From positions 868,001 to 932,000 of the forward strand of contig NC_013929.1 of the NCBI RefSeq assembly GCF_000091305.1: DNA of 64,000 bases. The letters are read 5' to 3'. The notes beneath the pieces are model-generated. The model was not told the origin of the DNA. It ran no database searches and saw nothing but the letters and a program-made list of their open reading frames with translations. Position numbers and translations under genes: made by a program. Position 1 is the first letter of the stretch; each line of letters opens with the position of its first letter. Shown here piece after piece: positions 25,277 through 34,160 of the stretch. The DNA is from Streptomyces scabiei 87.22. Its GTDB lineage: Bacteria > Actinomycetota > Actinomycetes > Streptomycetales > Streptomycetaceae.

Positions 25277-27199
25277 ATGGGCAACTTCGGTCTTGCTCCA
25301 CCGACGGGACCGGTCATGACCGGAGGGCTGGCCGATCCGCTGTTCGAGACGGCACACCGTGATCCCGCGCTGCCGCAGATCGCGCGCCGCGACCCCGCCT
25401 TCCCGGACACCTGGACCCGGGTGAGCGCGGCCGAGACACGGGACGAAGTCTCCGATCTGGCCAAGGGGTTGATCGCCTCCGGGATCCGTCCGGGCAACCG
25501 GGTCGCGGTGATGGCCCGCACCCGGTACGAGTGGACGCTGCTCGCCGTCGCGTTGTGGGCCGTGGGCGCCGAGATCGTGCCGGTCTGTCCCACCTCGTCG
25601 CGCGACCAGATCGAATGGATCCTGCGGGACGCGGGCTGCGTGGGCGTGGTCGTCGAGGACGAACTGGGCGTGATGACCGTCGGTTCGGTGTGCGCCAAGC
25701 TGCCGCTGCTGCGCCACGTCTGGCAGTTGGACGCCGCTTCGCTGCCGCAGCTCGTGGAGGCCGGCCGGGAGGTGCCGGACGCGACGGTGGACTCGCTGCG
25801 CCGCATCGTGATGCCGGACTCCACGGCGGTGATCGCGTACACCTCCGGCACGACCGGCCGCCCGCGGGGCTGCGCGCTCTCCCACCGCAGCCTGGCCAGC
25901 CCCTGCGACGTGCTGCTCGCCGGGTGGCGGCAGACGACCGCCGCGCCGGGCGAACAGCCCGCGATCCTGGCGTTCCTGCCGTTCTCGCACGTCTACGGCC
26001 TGATGATCCAGGGGATGTGCCTGCGCGGCGGGCTGCTCCTCGCGCACGAACCGGACCCGACCGAGGAGGCCCTGTCCGCCTCGCTGCGCTCCTTCCGGCC
26101 GACCTTCCTCTTCGGCGTGCCCTATCTCTTCGAGAAGATCTACAAGAACTTCCTGCGCAAGGCCCAACAGGCCGGCAGGGGCCCGTTGTTCGAGCGCGCG
26201 GTGCGCACCGCCCAGGACTACGCCCTCGCCGCCGAACGGCAGCGGCTGGGCACCGGCGCCGGCCCGGCCATGGACCTGAAGCTGCAACACGCGTTCTACG
26301 AGAAGGCGGTGTACCGCAAGCTGCGCGGGGCCCTCGGCGGCCGGGTGCGCGGCGGCTGCTCCGGCGGCTCCCCGCTCAACCGCGACCTGGCGCTCTTCTA
26401 CGCCGGCATCGGCATCCTCGTCCACGACGGGTACGGCCTCACCGAGACCGCCGGCGGCATCACCGCCCAGCCGGTGGGCCGGGAGAAGTTCGGCACCGTG
26501 GGCCGTCCGCTGCCGGGGACGGAGATCCGGGTGGCCCGGGACGGGGAGATCCTCGTCAACGGCCCCTCGGTGTTCCAGGGTTACGTCAACGACGAGGCGG
26601 GCACGCGGGCCGCGCTGCAGGACGGCTGGCTGGCCACCGGGGACATCGGACGGCTGGACAACGAGGGGTATCTGTCGATCACCGGCCGCAAGAAGGAGAT
26701 CATCATCACCAGCGGGGGCAAGGGCGTGGCCCCGGCGCCGCTGGAGGAGCAGCTGCGGATGCATCCGCTGATCCACCAGGCGGTGGTCGTGGGCGACGAC
26801 CGGCCGTGCGTGGGCGCCCTGCTGACGCTGGATCCGGAGTTCCTCGCGCACTGGCGGGGGTCCCTGTCCGCGCCGGGTGAGCTGCTGGGCCGGGAGGCAC
26901 GGGAGGAGAACGCGCTGCGGCAGGAGGTGCTGCGGGCGATCGCGGCGGCCAACAGCACGGTGTCACGCGCGGAGTCGATCCGTGTCTACCGCATCCTGCC
27001 CGAGCCCTTCGACCTCGCCAACGGCCTGCTCACCCCGTCGATGAAGCTGCGCCGGGACGCGATCGTACGGCGGTACGAGGCGGAGATCGAGGCGATGTAC
27101 GCGACCTCGGCGCGGGCGCTGCGGCGCGGCGTGCCGGAAGAGCCCGGGGACTGGGACGACTCGGACTCCGACGACGTCTTCCGCCGCGCCCGGCACTGA
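25277..27199 (+). CDS. AMP-binding long-chain acyl-CoA synthetase
   Basis: 640 residues from ATG 25277. ANL-superfamily motifs in order are YTSGTTGRPRGCALSH (P-loop, about 193-208), LPFSHVYG, GGSPLNRDLALFYAGIGI, DGYGLTETAGG (adenylate-binding, about 385-395), GWLATGDIGRLDNEGYL (about 451-467) and GRKKEIIITSGGKGVAPAPLE (hinge, about 471-491). Its length and the KIYKNFLRKA segment fit the FadD15-type long-chain acyl-CoA synthetases of actinobacteria. The conserved Lys that completes adenylation in many members would fall near MKLRRDAI at the C terminus. The enzyme activates fatty acids with ATP and CoA in the cytoplasm or at the membrane. It stands alone. Confidence 0.92.
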   Translation: MGNFGLAPPTGPVMTGGLADPLFETAHRDPALPQIARRDPAFPDTWTRVSAAETRDEVSDLAKGLIASGIRPGNRVAVMARTRYEWTLLAVALWAVGAEIVPVCPTSSRDQIEWILRDAGCVGVVVEDELGVMTVGSVCAKLPLLRHVWQLDAASLPQLVEAGREVPDATVDSLRRIVMPDSTAVIAYTSGTTGRPRGCALSHRSLASPCDVLLAGWRQTTAAPGEQPAILAFLPFSHVYGLMIQGMCLRGGLLLAHEPDPTEEALSASLRSFRPTFLFGVPYLFEKIYKNFLRKAQQAGRGPLFERAVRTAQDYALAAERQRLGTGAGPAMDLKLQHAFYEKAVYRKLRGALGGRVRGGCSGGSPLNRDLALFYAGIGILVHDGYGLTETAGGITAQPVGREKFGTVGRPLPGTEIRVARDGEILVNGPSVFQGYVNDEAGTRAALQDGWLATGDIGRLDNEGYLSITGRKKEIIITSGGKGVAPAPLEEQLRMHPLIHQAVVVGDDRPCVGALLTLDPEFLAHWRGSLSAPGELLGREAREENALRQEVLRAIAAANSTVSRAESIRVYRILPEPFDLANGLLTPSMKLRRDAIVRRYEAEIEAMYATSARALRRGVPEEPGDWDDSDSDDVFRRARH

Positions 27200-27289
27200 C
27201 CGCACCGGCGTACCGCGGCACCGCCGTACCGACCAGACGGTCGTACGGAGCCGGCCAGAACGAACAGAATCCAACCAGGGGGACGATCC

Positions 27290-27736
27290 ATGGCACGTAT
27301 GGGCCCGAGAAAGCTGCTGACCACGGTCACGGCGCTGGGCGGCGGAGCCTTTCTGCTCGGAGCGGCACTGCTCCGGCTGGAGACGCAACTGAACGGGGTG
27401 GCGGGGCAGTTCGAGGTCACCCGGTGCCAGGTGTCCGAGTCGGACGGCGACGACGACTGGTCGTGCGAGGGGTCCTTCCGGGCCCACGACGGCTCCTTCC
27501 GCGTCCCGCGGGTCGAGGTCGACACCACGTTCGCGAGCAGGCCCAGCGGGCCCGTGCCCGCCTACGTCGACGACGCGTCGTCGGCCACGGCCGTCGTGCG
27601 GGACAACGGCGTCTGGCTGTACCCGGGCGCCACCGGACTGGTGTGCCTGGCCGTGGGCGGCTGGAACGTCCGGTCCGCGCTCGGACGGCCCCGGCAGGAG
27701 CCGAGCCGGGAGCCGACCGCCCCCGCACCCTCCTGA
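27290..27736 (+). CDS. Small two-helix membrane protein
   Basis: 148 residues from ATG 27290 behind AGGGGGA. A hydrophobic helix (about 10-28) precedes an extracytoplasmic part with two Cys (VTRCQVSES and WSCEGSF) that could form a disulfide. FASRPSGPVPAYVDD follows, then a second helix (about 110-125, LYPGATGLVCLAVGGW) and a Pro-rich cytoplasmic tail. Topology in-out-in is inferred. No family recognised, no partner gene evident; the next gene is 126 bases downstream on the same strand. Confidence 0.75.
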   Translation: MARMGPRKLLTTVTALGGGAFLLGAALLRLETQLNGVAGQFEVTRCQVSESDGDDDWSCEGSFRAHDGSFRVPRVEVDTTFASRPSGPVPAYVDDASSATAVVRDNGVWLYPGATGLVCLAVGGWNVRSALGRPRQEPSREPTAPAPS

Positions 27737-27862
27737 CCACGGACCGGGCTGCTGTTGACGAAACGGTCCTCCGGATGCGGAGATGCTCCGGGTGGCAGCG
27801 GGAAACCGCTTCCCCGCGAGCACTCCGCACCACCGTCAGACGAAGGCTGAGGACCAGGACCC

Positions 27863-29110
27863 ATGGCACTGCAGATCAGCGCCACCAACCCGGAACACCC
27901 CGCGCTGCTGCTGGAACTGCCGTGGCACGTGCCGCTGGAGGAGTGGCCCGAGCACCATCTCGTGCCGCTCCCCCGCGGTATCTCCCGGCACGTGGTGCGT
28001 TACGCCCGGGCCGGCGACGAGGTCGTCGCCGTCAAGGAGCTCGCCGAGCGGCCCGCCCTGCGCGAGTACGAGCTGCTGCGCGACCTGGACCGGCTCGGCA
28101 TCCCGGCCGTGGACGCCCTCGGGGTGGTCACCGGCCGGCTGGACGACGCGGGTGATCCGCTGGAGTCGGTGCTGATCACCCGGCATCTGGGCGGCTCGAT
28201 GCCGTACCGCTCGATGTTCGAGACGACCATGCGGCCGGCCACCATGCACCGGCTGATGGACGCCCTCGCCGTGCTGCTGGTGCGGCTGCACCTCACCGGG
28301 TTCGCGTGGGGCGACTGCTCGCTGTCCAACACGCTGTTCCGGCGGGACGCGGGCGCCTACGCCGCGTACCTGGTGGACGCCGAGACGGGCGACCTGCACA
28401 GCCGGCTCAGCTCCGGGCAGCGGGAGTACGACCTCGATCTCGCCCGGGTGAACATCAGCGGCGAGCTGCTGGACCTGGAGGCGTCCGGCGCGCTGCACCC
28501 CTCGGTGGACCCGATCGAGTTCGGCAACGAGATCTGCTCCCGCTACCACGGGCTGTGGGAGGAGCTGACGCGCCGGTCGGTGTACCCGGCCGGGAAGTAC
28601 CACTACATCGAGCGCCGGATCCGCCGTCTCAACGAACTCGGTTTCGACGTCGCCGAGATGCAGATCGAGCACGCCGACAACGGTGACACGGTGACCTTCG
28701 TGCCCAAGGTCGTCGACGCCGGCCACCACCAGCGGCAGCTGCTGCGGCTCACCGGTCTGGACACCGAGGAGAACCAGGCCCGGCGGCTCCTGAACGACCT
28801 GGAGAGCTGGATGGCCACCCAGGACGACTACGCCCCGGGCGACCCCCTGGGCGCCCGCCCCGAGGTGCTGGCCCACCGCTGGGTGCGGGAGGTGTTCCGG
28901 CCGACCGTACGCGCCGTCCCGCTCGAACTGCGCGGCTCGATGGACGCGGCGGAGATCTACCACCAGCTCCTCGAACACCGCTGGTACCTGTCCGAGCGGG
29001 CCCAGCACGACATCGGCCTGGACACGGCCGTGAAGGACTACATCGACAACGTCCTGCCGAGGACGCTGGCGCTGCTGCCGCCCCCGGCGGAGGACGCCGC
29101 CCCCGCGTGA
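27863..29110 (+). CDS. DUF4032 protein with kinase-like fold
   Basis: 415 residues from ATG 27863, behind GAGGA. The N-terminal two thirds look like a lipopolysaccharide-kinase/protein-kinase fold. Visible are VVAVKELAERPALREYELLRDL (a VAIK-like Lys and an alphaC Glu, about 52-73), LVRLHLTGFAWGDCSLSNTLF (a catalytic-loop-like GDCSxxN, about 139-159) and YLVDAETGDLH (a DFG-like Asp, about 170-180). DUF4032 fills the C-terminal part (KYHYIERRIRRLNELGFDVAEM). If the Lys, Asp and Asn are functional it could phosphorylate a small molecule, lipid or protein; this is inference. No signal or membrane helix. A hairpin terminator follows. Confidence 0.85.
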   Translation: MALQISATNPEHPALLLELPWHVPLEEWPEHHLVPLPRGISRHVVRYARAGDEVVAVKELAERPALREYELLRDLDRLGIPAVDALGVVTGRLDDAGDPLESVLITRHLGGSMPYRSMFETTMRPATMHRLMDALAVLLVRLHLTGFAWGDCSLSNTLFRRDAGAYAAYLVDAETGDLHSRLSSGQREYDLDLARVNISGELLDLEASGALHPSVDPIEFGNEICSRYHGLWEELTRRSVYPAGKYHYIERRIRRLNELGFDVAEMQIEHADNGDTVTFVPKVVDAGHHQRQLLRLTGLDTEENQARRLLNDLESWMATQDDYAPGDPLGARPEVLAHRWVREVFRPTVRAVPLELRGSMDAAEIYHQLLEHRWYLSERAQHDIGLDTAVKDYIDNVLPRTLALLPPPAEDAAPA

Positions 29111-29116
29111 GCGGCC

Positions 29117-29141
29117 GGGCGGCCGGGACCGCCGGCCGCCC
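29117..29141. terminator. Hairpin between convergent DUF4032 and stress-protein genes
   Basis: GGGCGGCC / GGCCGCCC arms of 8 bp with a 9-base loop fill the 31-base gap between the convergent stops, so the hairpin can act in both directions. Confidence 0.65.
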
Positions 29142-30014
29142 TCACCCGTGCGGGACCACGGCCACCGGGCAGCCCGCGTGGTGCAGGACCCCGTGGGTGA
29201 CCGAACCGATCCGGGCGCCGACGGCCGTTCGGCGGGCGCGGCGCCCGACCACCATCAGCTGCGCCCGGTGCGCCACGGACAGCAGCACCTGCCCGGCGCT
29301 GCCGATCTCGACGTGCTCGGTGACGGGGACCCCGGGGAACCTCTCCCGCCACGGCTCCAGCGCGGTGGCCAGCGCCTTCTTCTCGTACGGCTCCAGGCCG
29401 CCGGCCTCGTCGAGGAGCTTCAGCGAGCCGGGGCTGTAGGCGTACAGCGGCGGCAGTGCCCACGCCCGGACCGCGCGCAGGGACGCCCCGCGGGCCGCCG
29501 CCGTCTCGAACGCGAACCGCAGCACGTCGGCGCTGTCCTCCGCCGTGCCCTGCTGGCCCACGACGATCTCGCGTCCGGCGGCCTCGCCCGCCGGGCTGTC
29601 CTCGGCGCGCACGAGCACGACGGGACACGGGGACTCCACGATCACCTGCTGTCCGACGGAGCCCAGCAGGAAGCCGAGCACCGCGCCGTGCCCGCGCGAG
29701 CCGAGCACCAGCGCCTCGGCGGAGCCGGCGACGCCGGCCAGGATCTCGACCGGCGGGCCCTGGAGCAGTTCCGTCGTCACCGCCAGTCCGGAGTGCCGCT
29801 CGCGGACGTCTCGCGCCGCCTCGGCGAGGGCCTCCTCGGCCCACCGGGCCTGTCCCTCCCGGTCCACGGCGACCGCCTCGTGCGGCTCCCACTGCCACGC
29901 GTGCACCACCCGCAGCGCCAGGTCCCGGCGTACGGCCTCCCGGCCGGCCCACGCCAGCGCGGCCAGGCTCTCGGGCGTACCGTCCACTGCGGCGGTGATC
30001 GGGCGCGTCGTCAT
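29142..30014 (-). CDS. Universal stress protein with two UspA domains
   Basis: 290 residues from ATG 30014. Two UspA domains are visible. The first (about 4-147) starts PITAAVDGTPESLAALAWA and ends with the ATP-binding glycine motif GSRGHGAVLGFLLGSVGQQV. The second (about 158-288) starts EIVVGQQG and ends GRRARRTAVGARIGSVTHGVLHHA, in which the first Gly-X2-Gly is replaced. The first domain therefore probably binds ATP and the second may be degenerate. Tandem Usp proteins are abundant in actinobacteria and respond to hypoxia, redox and stationary phase. Divergent from the VOC gene by 57 bases. Confidence 0.93.
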   Translation of the reverse strand: MTTRPITAAVDGTPESLAALAWAGREAVRRDLALRVVHAWQWEPHEAVAVDREGQARWAEEALAEAARDVRERHSGLAVTTELLQGPPVEILAGVAGSAEALVLGSRGHGAVLGFLLGSVGQQVIVESPCPVVLVRAEDSPAGEAAGREIVVGQQGTAEDSADVLRFAFETAAARGASLRAVRAWALPPLYAYSPGSLKLLDEAGGLEPYEKKALATALEPWRERFPGVPVTEHVEIGSAGQVLLSVAHRAQLMVVGRRARRTAVGARIGSVTHGVLHHAGCPVAVVPHG

Positions 30015-30071
30015 CGCCCACCTCTCTGTAGTCACATGGCTGACGGGCCCAGTCTTCCGTACGCTCGCCGT

Positions 30072-30428
30072 ATGACCCTGGAGTGGGAGCAGTTGGTGGT
30101 GGACGCGGCCGATCCGGCGGCCCTCGGGCGCTGGTGGGCGCGGGCCCTCGGCTGGGTCGTCGTGGACGACTCCCCCGACGAGTACGAGATCCGCCCGGCC
30201 CCGGACCGCCTCCCCGGACTGCTGTTCGGACGCGATCCGGGGGCGAAGACCGTCAAGAACCGGCTGCACCTCGACTTCCGCCCCGACGACCAGGCCGCGG
30301 AGGTCGACCGCCTCCTCGCCCTCGGGGCCCGGCACGCGGACGTCGGGCAGCGCGGCGACGAGCCCTGGGTGGTGCTCGCGGACCCGGAGGGCAACGAGTT
30401 CTGCGTCCTGGCCCCGCGCAGGAGCTGA
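30072..30428 (+). CDS. VOC-superfamily (glyoxalase/bleomycin resistance-like) protein
   Basis: 118 residues from ATG 30072. It begins EWEQLVVDAADPAALGRWWARALGW and contains KNRLHLDFRPDDQAAEVDRLL and VVLADPEGNEFCVL, the beta-alpha-beta-beta-beta pattern of one VOC module (here the Glyoxalase_6 type). Candidate metal ligands are His in LHLDF and Glu in GNEFCVL. The length fits one domain pair per dimer. Substrate unknown: glyoxalase, dioxygenase and antibiotic-binding roles are all possible. Only 57 bases separate it from the divergent stress-protein gene. Confidence 0.85.
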   Translation: MTLEWEQLVVDAADPAALGRWWARALGWVVVDDSPDEYEIRPAPDRLPGLLFGRDPGAKTVKNRLHLDFRPDDQAAEVDRLLALGARHADVGQRGDEPWVVLADPEGNEFCVLAPRRS

Positions 30429-30521
30429 TCCCCGGCGTGCGCCCCCGGTCCCGCGCGGGGAAACCGAGCGAACCCGGACGGTCGAACATACGATGGGCGC
30501 AGTGGCTCGGGGTGGAGGCGT

Positions 30522-32198
30522 ATGACTCAGGCGGTCGGTCCGGCGCGGAACGTGATCCTCACGGTGGATGACGATCCCGGGGTGTCGCGTGCGGTGGCAC
30601 GGGACCTGCGGCGCAGGTACGGCGAGTCGTACCGGATCGTGCGGGCGGAGTCCGGGCAGTCGGCGCTGGAGGCCCTGCGGGAGCTGAAGCTGCGCGGGGA
30701 CCAGGTGGCGGTGATCCTGGCCGACTACCGGATGCCGGAGATGAACGGCATCGAGTTCCTGGAACAGGCCCTGGACGTCCATCCGGGCGCGCGGCGCGTC
30801 CTGCTGACCGCGTACGCCGACACCGGCGCGGCGATCGACGCGATCAACGTCATCGACCTCGACCACTATCTGCTGAAGCCCTGGGACCCGCCGGAGGAGA
30901 AGCTCTACCCGGTCCTGGACGACCTGCTGCAGGCCTGGCGGGCCGCCGACCGCAGCTGTGCGGGCACCACCAAGGTGGTCGGGCACCGGTGGTCGGCGCG
31001 GTCGTCCGGCGTACGCGAGTTCCTGGCCCGCAACCAGGTGCCCTACCGCTGGTTCTCGTCGGACGAGCCGGAGGGTCGTCGGCTGCTCGCGGCGGCCGGC
31101 GCGGACGGGCAGCGGCTGCCGCTGGTCGTCACCCCGGACGGCACCCCGCTGCTGGCGCCGGAGGACCCCGAGCTGGCCGAACGGGTGGGCCTGGCCACGA
31201 CACCGGCCGAGGACTTCTACGACCTGGTCGTCATCGGCGGCGGACCGGCCGGGCTGGGCTCGGCCGTGTACGGGGCCTCGGAGGGGCTGCGGACGCTGCT
31301 CGTGGAGAGGTCGGCCACGGGCGGGCAGGCCGGGCAGAGTTCACGCATCGAGAACTACCTGGGCTTCCCCGACGGCGTCTCCGGCGGACAGCTCACCGGC
31401 CGGGCCCGGCGCCAGGCCGCCAAGTTCGGGGCGGAGATCCTCACGGCCCGCGAGGTGAGCGGTCTGGAGGTGAACGGGGCGGCCCGCACGGTCCGGTTCT
31501 CCGACGGCTCGGCCGTCGCCGCGCACAGCGTGATCCTGGCGACCGGCGTGTCGTACCGCCAGCTCGCCGCACCGGGCTGCGCGGACCTCACCGGCTGCGG
31601 GGTGTTCTACGGCTCCGCGCTCACCGAGGCGGCCGGCTGCCAGGGCCACGACGTGTACATCGTCGGCGGCGCCAACTCGGCCGGTCAGGCCGCGATGTAC
31701 CTGTCGCGGGGCGCCAAGTCGGTCACGCTGCTCGTCCGCGGGGAGTCGCTCACCGCGTCGATGTCGCACTACCTGATCCAGCAGCTCGGCGAGGCGCCGA
31801 ACATCTTCGTACGCCCCGGCACGGTCGTCGAGGCCGCGCACGGCACGAACCAGCTGGAGCAGCTGACCCTCAAGGACCTGGTGAGCGGGCGCGAGGAACT
31901 GGTCGACGCCCAGTGGCTGTTCGTGTTCATCGGCGCCGAGCCGCACACCGACTGGCTGGAGGGAACCGTTCTCCGCGACGAGCGCGGGTTCATCGTGGCC
32001 GGGCCCGACATGACCGCCGACGGGGGTCCGCCGCCGGGCTGGGAGCTGGACCGGCCCCCGTACCACCTGGAGACCAATGTGCCCGGCGTGTTCGTCGCCG
32101 GGGACGCGCGGTCCCAGTCCGCGAAACGGGTCGCGTCCGCCGTGGGAGAGGGAGCGATGGCCGTGATGCTGGTGCACAGGTATCTGGAGCAGTCATGA
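30522..32198 (+). CDS. Response regulator fused to a thioredoxin-reductase-like flavoprotein
   Basis: 558 residues from ATG 30522. Residues 10-135 are a receiver domain: TVDDDPGVSR, phosphoacceptor Asp68 in ILADYRMPEMNG, and Lys in HYLLKPWDP. Residues 145-220 resemble a glutaredoxin-type thioredoxin fold without its cysteines (GVREFLARNQVPYRWF, LPLVVTPDGTPLLAP). Residues 230-556 are a TrxR-type fold with FAD motif VVIGGGPAGLGSAVYGASEG, RSATGGQAGQSSRIENYLGFP, NAD(P) motif VYIVGGANSAGQAAMYLSRGA and GVFVAGDAR. The usual redox-active CxxC between the two halves is absent; GCGVFYGSA stands there. It may be a phosphorylation-gated NAD(P)H oxidoreductase or redox sensor. The next gene follows 19 bases after the stop. 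Confidence 0.9.
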   Translation: MTQAVGPARNVILTVDDDPGVSRAVARDLRRRYGESYRIVRAESGQSALEALRELKLRGDQVAVILADYRMPEMNGIEFLEQALDVHPGARRVLLTAYADTGAAIDAINVIDLDHYLLKPWDPPEEKLYPVLDDLLQAWRAADRSCAGTTKVVGHRWSARSSGVREFLARNQVPYRWFSSDEPEGRRLLAAAGADGQRLPLVVTPDGTPLLAPEDPELAERVGLATTPAEDFYDLVVIGGGPAGLGSAVYGASEGLRTLLVERSATGGQAGQSSRIENYLGFPDGVSGGQLTGRARRQAAKFGAEILTAREVSGLEVNGAARTVRFSDGSAVAAHSVILATGVSYRQLAAPGCADLTGCGVFYGSALTEAAGCQGHDVYIVGGANSAGQAAMYLSRGAKSVTLLVRGESLTASMSHYLIQQLGEAPNIFVRPGTVVEAAHGTNQLEQLTLKDLVSGREELVDAQWLFVFIGAEPHTDWLEGTVLRDERGFIVAGPDMTADGGPPPGWELDRPPYHLETNVPGVFVAGDARSQSAKRVASAVGEGAMAVMLVHRYLEQS

Positions 32199-32217
32199 CG
32201 TCCCGAGGGGCGTCGTC

Positions 32218-33735
32218 GTGAGCGGGCAGCCGTCCCCGTGCGACCGGGCCGAGCTGGGCAGGCTGTTCCTGTTCGAGAAGCTGGACGACGGGCAGTTGGA
32301 CCGGCTGTGCCGCGAGGGCCGGGTGGAGCGGTTCGAGCCCGGCCCCGTCTACCGGGAGGGCGATCCGGCCACCTGCTTCTTCGTGCTCCTGGAGGGCACG
32401 GTGGTGCTGTCCCGGCAGGTCGGCGACGACGACGTCGAGGTCAGCCGCAGCTCCCAGGTCGGCGTGTACGCGGGCGCCTTCCAGGCGTACCTCGGCGACC
32501 AGGCGGACCAGGCCCGCTACAAGGGTTCCATGCGGGTCACCGTCCCCTCCCGCTTCTACGTCCTTCCCGCGGACGCCTTCGCCCGGATCATGCGCGACTG
32601 GTTCCCCATGGCCGTACACCTGCTCGAAGGCGTGTTCTTCGGCCATCAGAACACCCAGCGGACCATCAACCAGCGCGAACGCCTGCTGGCGCTCGGCTCG
32701 CTGTCGGCCGGGCTCACCCATGAGCTGAACAACCCCGCCGCGGCGGCCGTGCGGGCCACCTCCGCGCTGCGGGAGCGGGTGGCCGGCATGCGGCACAAGC
32801 TCGGGGTCATCGCCGCCGGGCCGTACAAGCGGGCGATGCTGGAGTCGCTGGTCGACCTCCAGGAGCGGACGGCCGAGCAGGTGGCGAAGGCGACCCCGCT
32901 CAGTCCGCTGGAGGCGTCCGACCGGGAGGACGAGCTGTCGGACTGGCTCGACGACCACGGCATCGCGGGCGGCTGGCAGCTCGCGCCGACCTTCGTCCAG
33001 GCCGGGCTCGACACCGCCTGGCTGGACCAGGTCGCGGCCGCCGTGGACGAGCACACCCTCGAAGGCGCGGTCCGCTGGCTCAACTACACCGTCGAGACCG
33101 AGCTGTTGATGAACGAGATCGAGGACTCCACGACGCGCGTCAGCCAGCTCGTCGACGCGGCGAAGCAGTACTCGCAGCTGGACCGCGCGCCCTACCAGAA
33201 CGCCGACGTCCACGAACTCCTCGACAGCACCCTGCTGATGCTGTCCGGGAAGATCGGCGAGCGGATCGAGGTGGTGAAGGAGTACGACCGCACCCTGCCG
33301 CGCATCCCCGCCTACCCGGGTGAGCTGAACCAGGTGTGGACGAACCTGATCGACAACGCGGTTTCCGCGATCAACGACACCGGCGGCGCGGGCACGCTGA
33401 CCGTACGCACGGCGCTCGACCACCGTGACCAGGTGCTGGTGGAGTTCGTCGACACGGGTCCCGGCATCCCGGCGGACATCCGGGACCGGATCTTCGACCC
33501 GTTCTTCACGACCAAGCCGGTCGGGCAGGGCACCGGGCTCGGCCTCGACATCTCCTGGCGCATCGTCGTCAACAAGCACCACGGGCACATCGAGGTCCGG
33601 TCCCGGCCGGGCGAGACCCGCTTCCAGGTGTTCCTGCCGCTGGCGGCACCGGCGGCGGACCTCGACCTCACCCTCGCCGACGACCCCGACGACCGCCCGC
33701 TCCCCTCTCCCGACGCGCCCGAGGAGGCCCCATGA
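32218..33735 (+). CDS. Cyclic-nucleotide-binding-domain sensor histidine kinase
   Basis: 505 residues from GTG 32218. The N-terminal cNMP/Crp-like domain (about 12-135) shows RVERFEPGPVYREGDPATCFFVLLEGTVVLSRQ and a phosphate-cassette-like stretch GVYAGAFQAYLGD that lacks a clear RxA ligand motif. The kinase follows: LLALGSLSAGLTHELNNPAAAAVRA (phosphoacceptor His near 168), then a coiled spacer and an ATPase with NQVWTNLIDNAVSAI, DTGPGIP, FDPFFTTKPVGQGTGLGLDI. There is no membrane helix, so it is cytoplasmic. It overlaps the zinc-finger gene by ATGA and probably phosphorylates the receiver domain of the upstream flavoprotein. Confidence 0.9.
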   Translation: MSGQPSPCDRAELGRLFLFEKLDDGQLDRLCREGRVERFEPGPVYREGDPATCFFVLLEGTVVLSRQVGDDDVEVSRSSQVGVYAGAFQAYLGDQADQARYKGSMRVTVPSRFYVLPADAFARIMRDWFPMAVHLLEGVFFGHQNTQRTINQRERLLALGSLSAGLTHELNNPAAAAVRATSALRERVAGMRHKLGVIAAGPYKRAMLESLVDLQERTAEQVAKATPLSPLEASDREDELSDWLDDHGIAGGWQLAPTFVQAGLDTAWLDQVAAAVDEHTLEGAVRWLNYTVETELLMNEIEDSTTRVSQLVDAAKQYSQLDRAPYQNADVHELLDSTLLMLSGKIGERIEVVKEYDRTLPRIPAYPGELNQVWTNLIDNAVSAINDTGGAGTLTVRTALDHRDQVLVEFVDTGPGIPADIRDRIFDPFFTTKPVGQGTGLGLDISWRIVVNKHHGHIEVRSRPGETRFQVFLPLAAPAADLDLTLADDPDDRPLPSPDAPEEAP

Positions 33736-34082
33736 CCCTGCCCGCCGGAATCGACCCCGCCGTGCCGCCGAGCGGCGAGGGCTGCGTGGAGTGCGAGGCG
33801 GCCGGCGGCTGGTGGTTCCATCTCCGGCGCTGCGCACAGTGCGGTCACGTCGGGTGCTGCGACTCGTCACCCGCGCAGCACGCGACGGCGCACGCGAGCG
33901 GTGCCGGGCATCCCTTCGTGCGGAGCTATGAGCCCGGGGAGTCCTGGTTCTGGAACTACGCGACCTCCGAGATGTACGAGTCCGGACCGGACCTGGCCCC
34001 GCCGCTCAGCCGTCCCACGGCCCAGCCGGCCCCGGGCCCTGCCGGACGGGTGCCGGACGACTGGGCTGATCGTCTGCGGTGA
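33732..34082 (+). CDS. UBP-type zinc finger protein
   Basis: 116 residues from ATG 33732, overlapping the kinase stop as ATGA. The ZnF_UBP domain has CVEC (Cys18, Cys21), RRCAQCGHVGCCDSS (Cys34, Cys37, Cys42 or 43) and HATAHASGAGHPFVRSYEPGE, which supply the usual Cys/His ligands and the Arg/Tyr of the binding pocket. It ends SWFWNYATSEMYE and a Pro-rich tail. In eukaryotes this domain binds the free C-terminal Gly-Gly of ubiquitin; bacteria have no ubiquitin here, so binding of another protein C terminus is inferred. The coupling argues that it works with the kinase and flavoprotein. Confidence 0.88.
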   Translation: MTLPAGIDPAVPPSGEGCVECEAAGGWWFHLRRCAQCGHVGCCDSSPAQHATAHASGAGHPFVRSYEPGESWFWNYATSEMYESGPDLAPPLSRPTAQPAPGPAGRVPDDWADRLR

Positions 34083-34160
34083 GGTGACGCGGGGGGCGGA
34101 TGTCGCAAGGTGATGGGGTGGCTCGGGCAGTATCGCGGGTGCGGGCCCGGGGGCTTCTCG

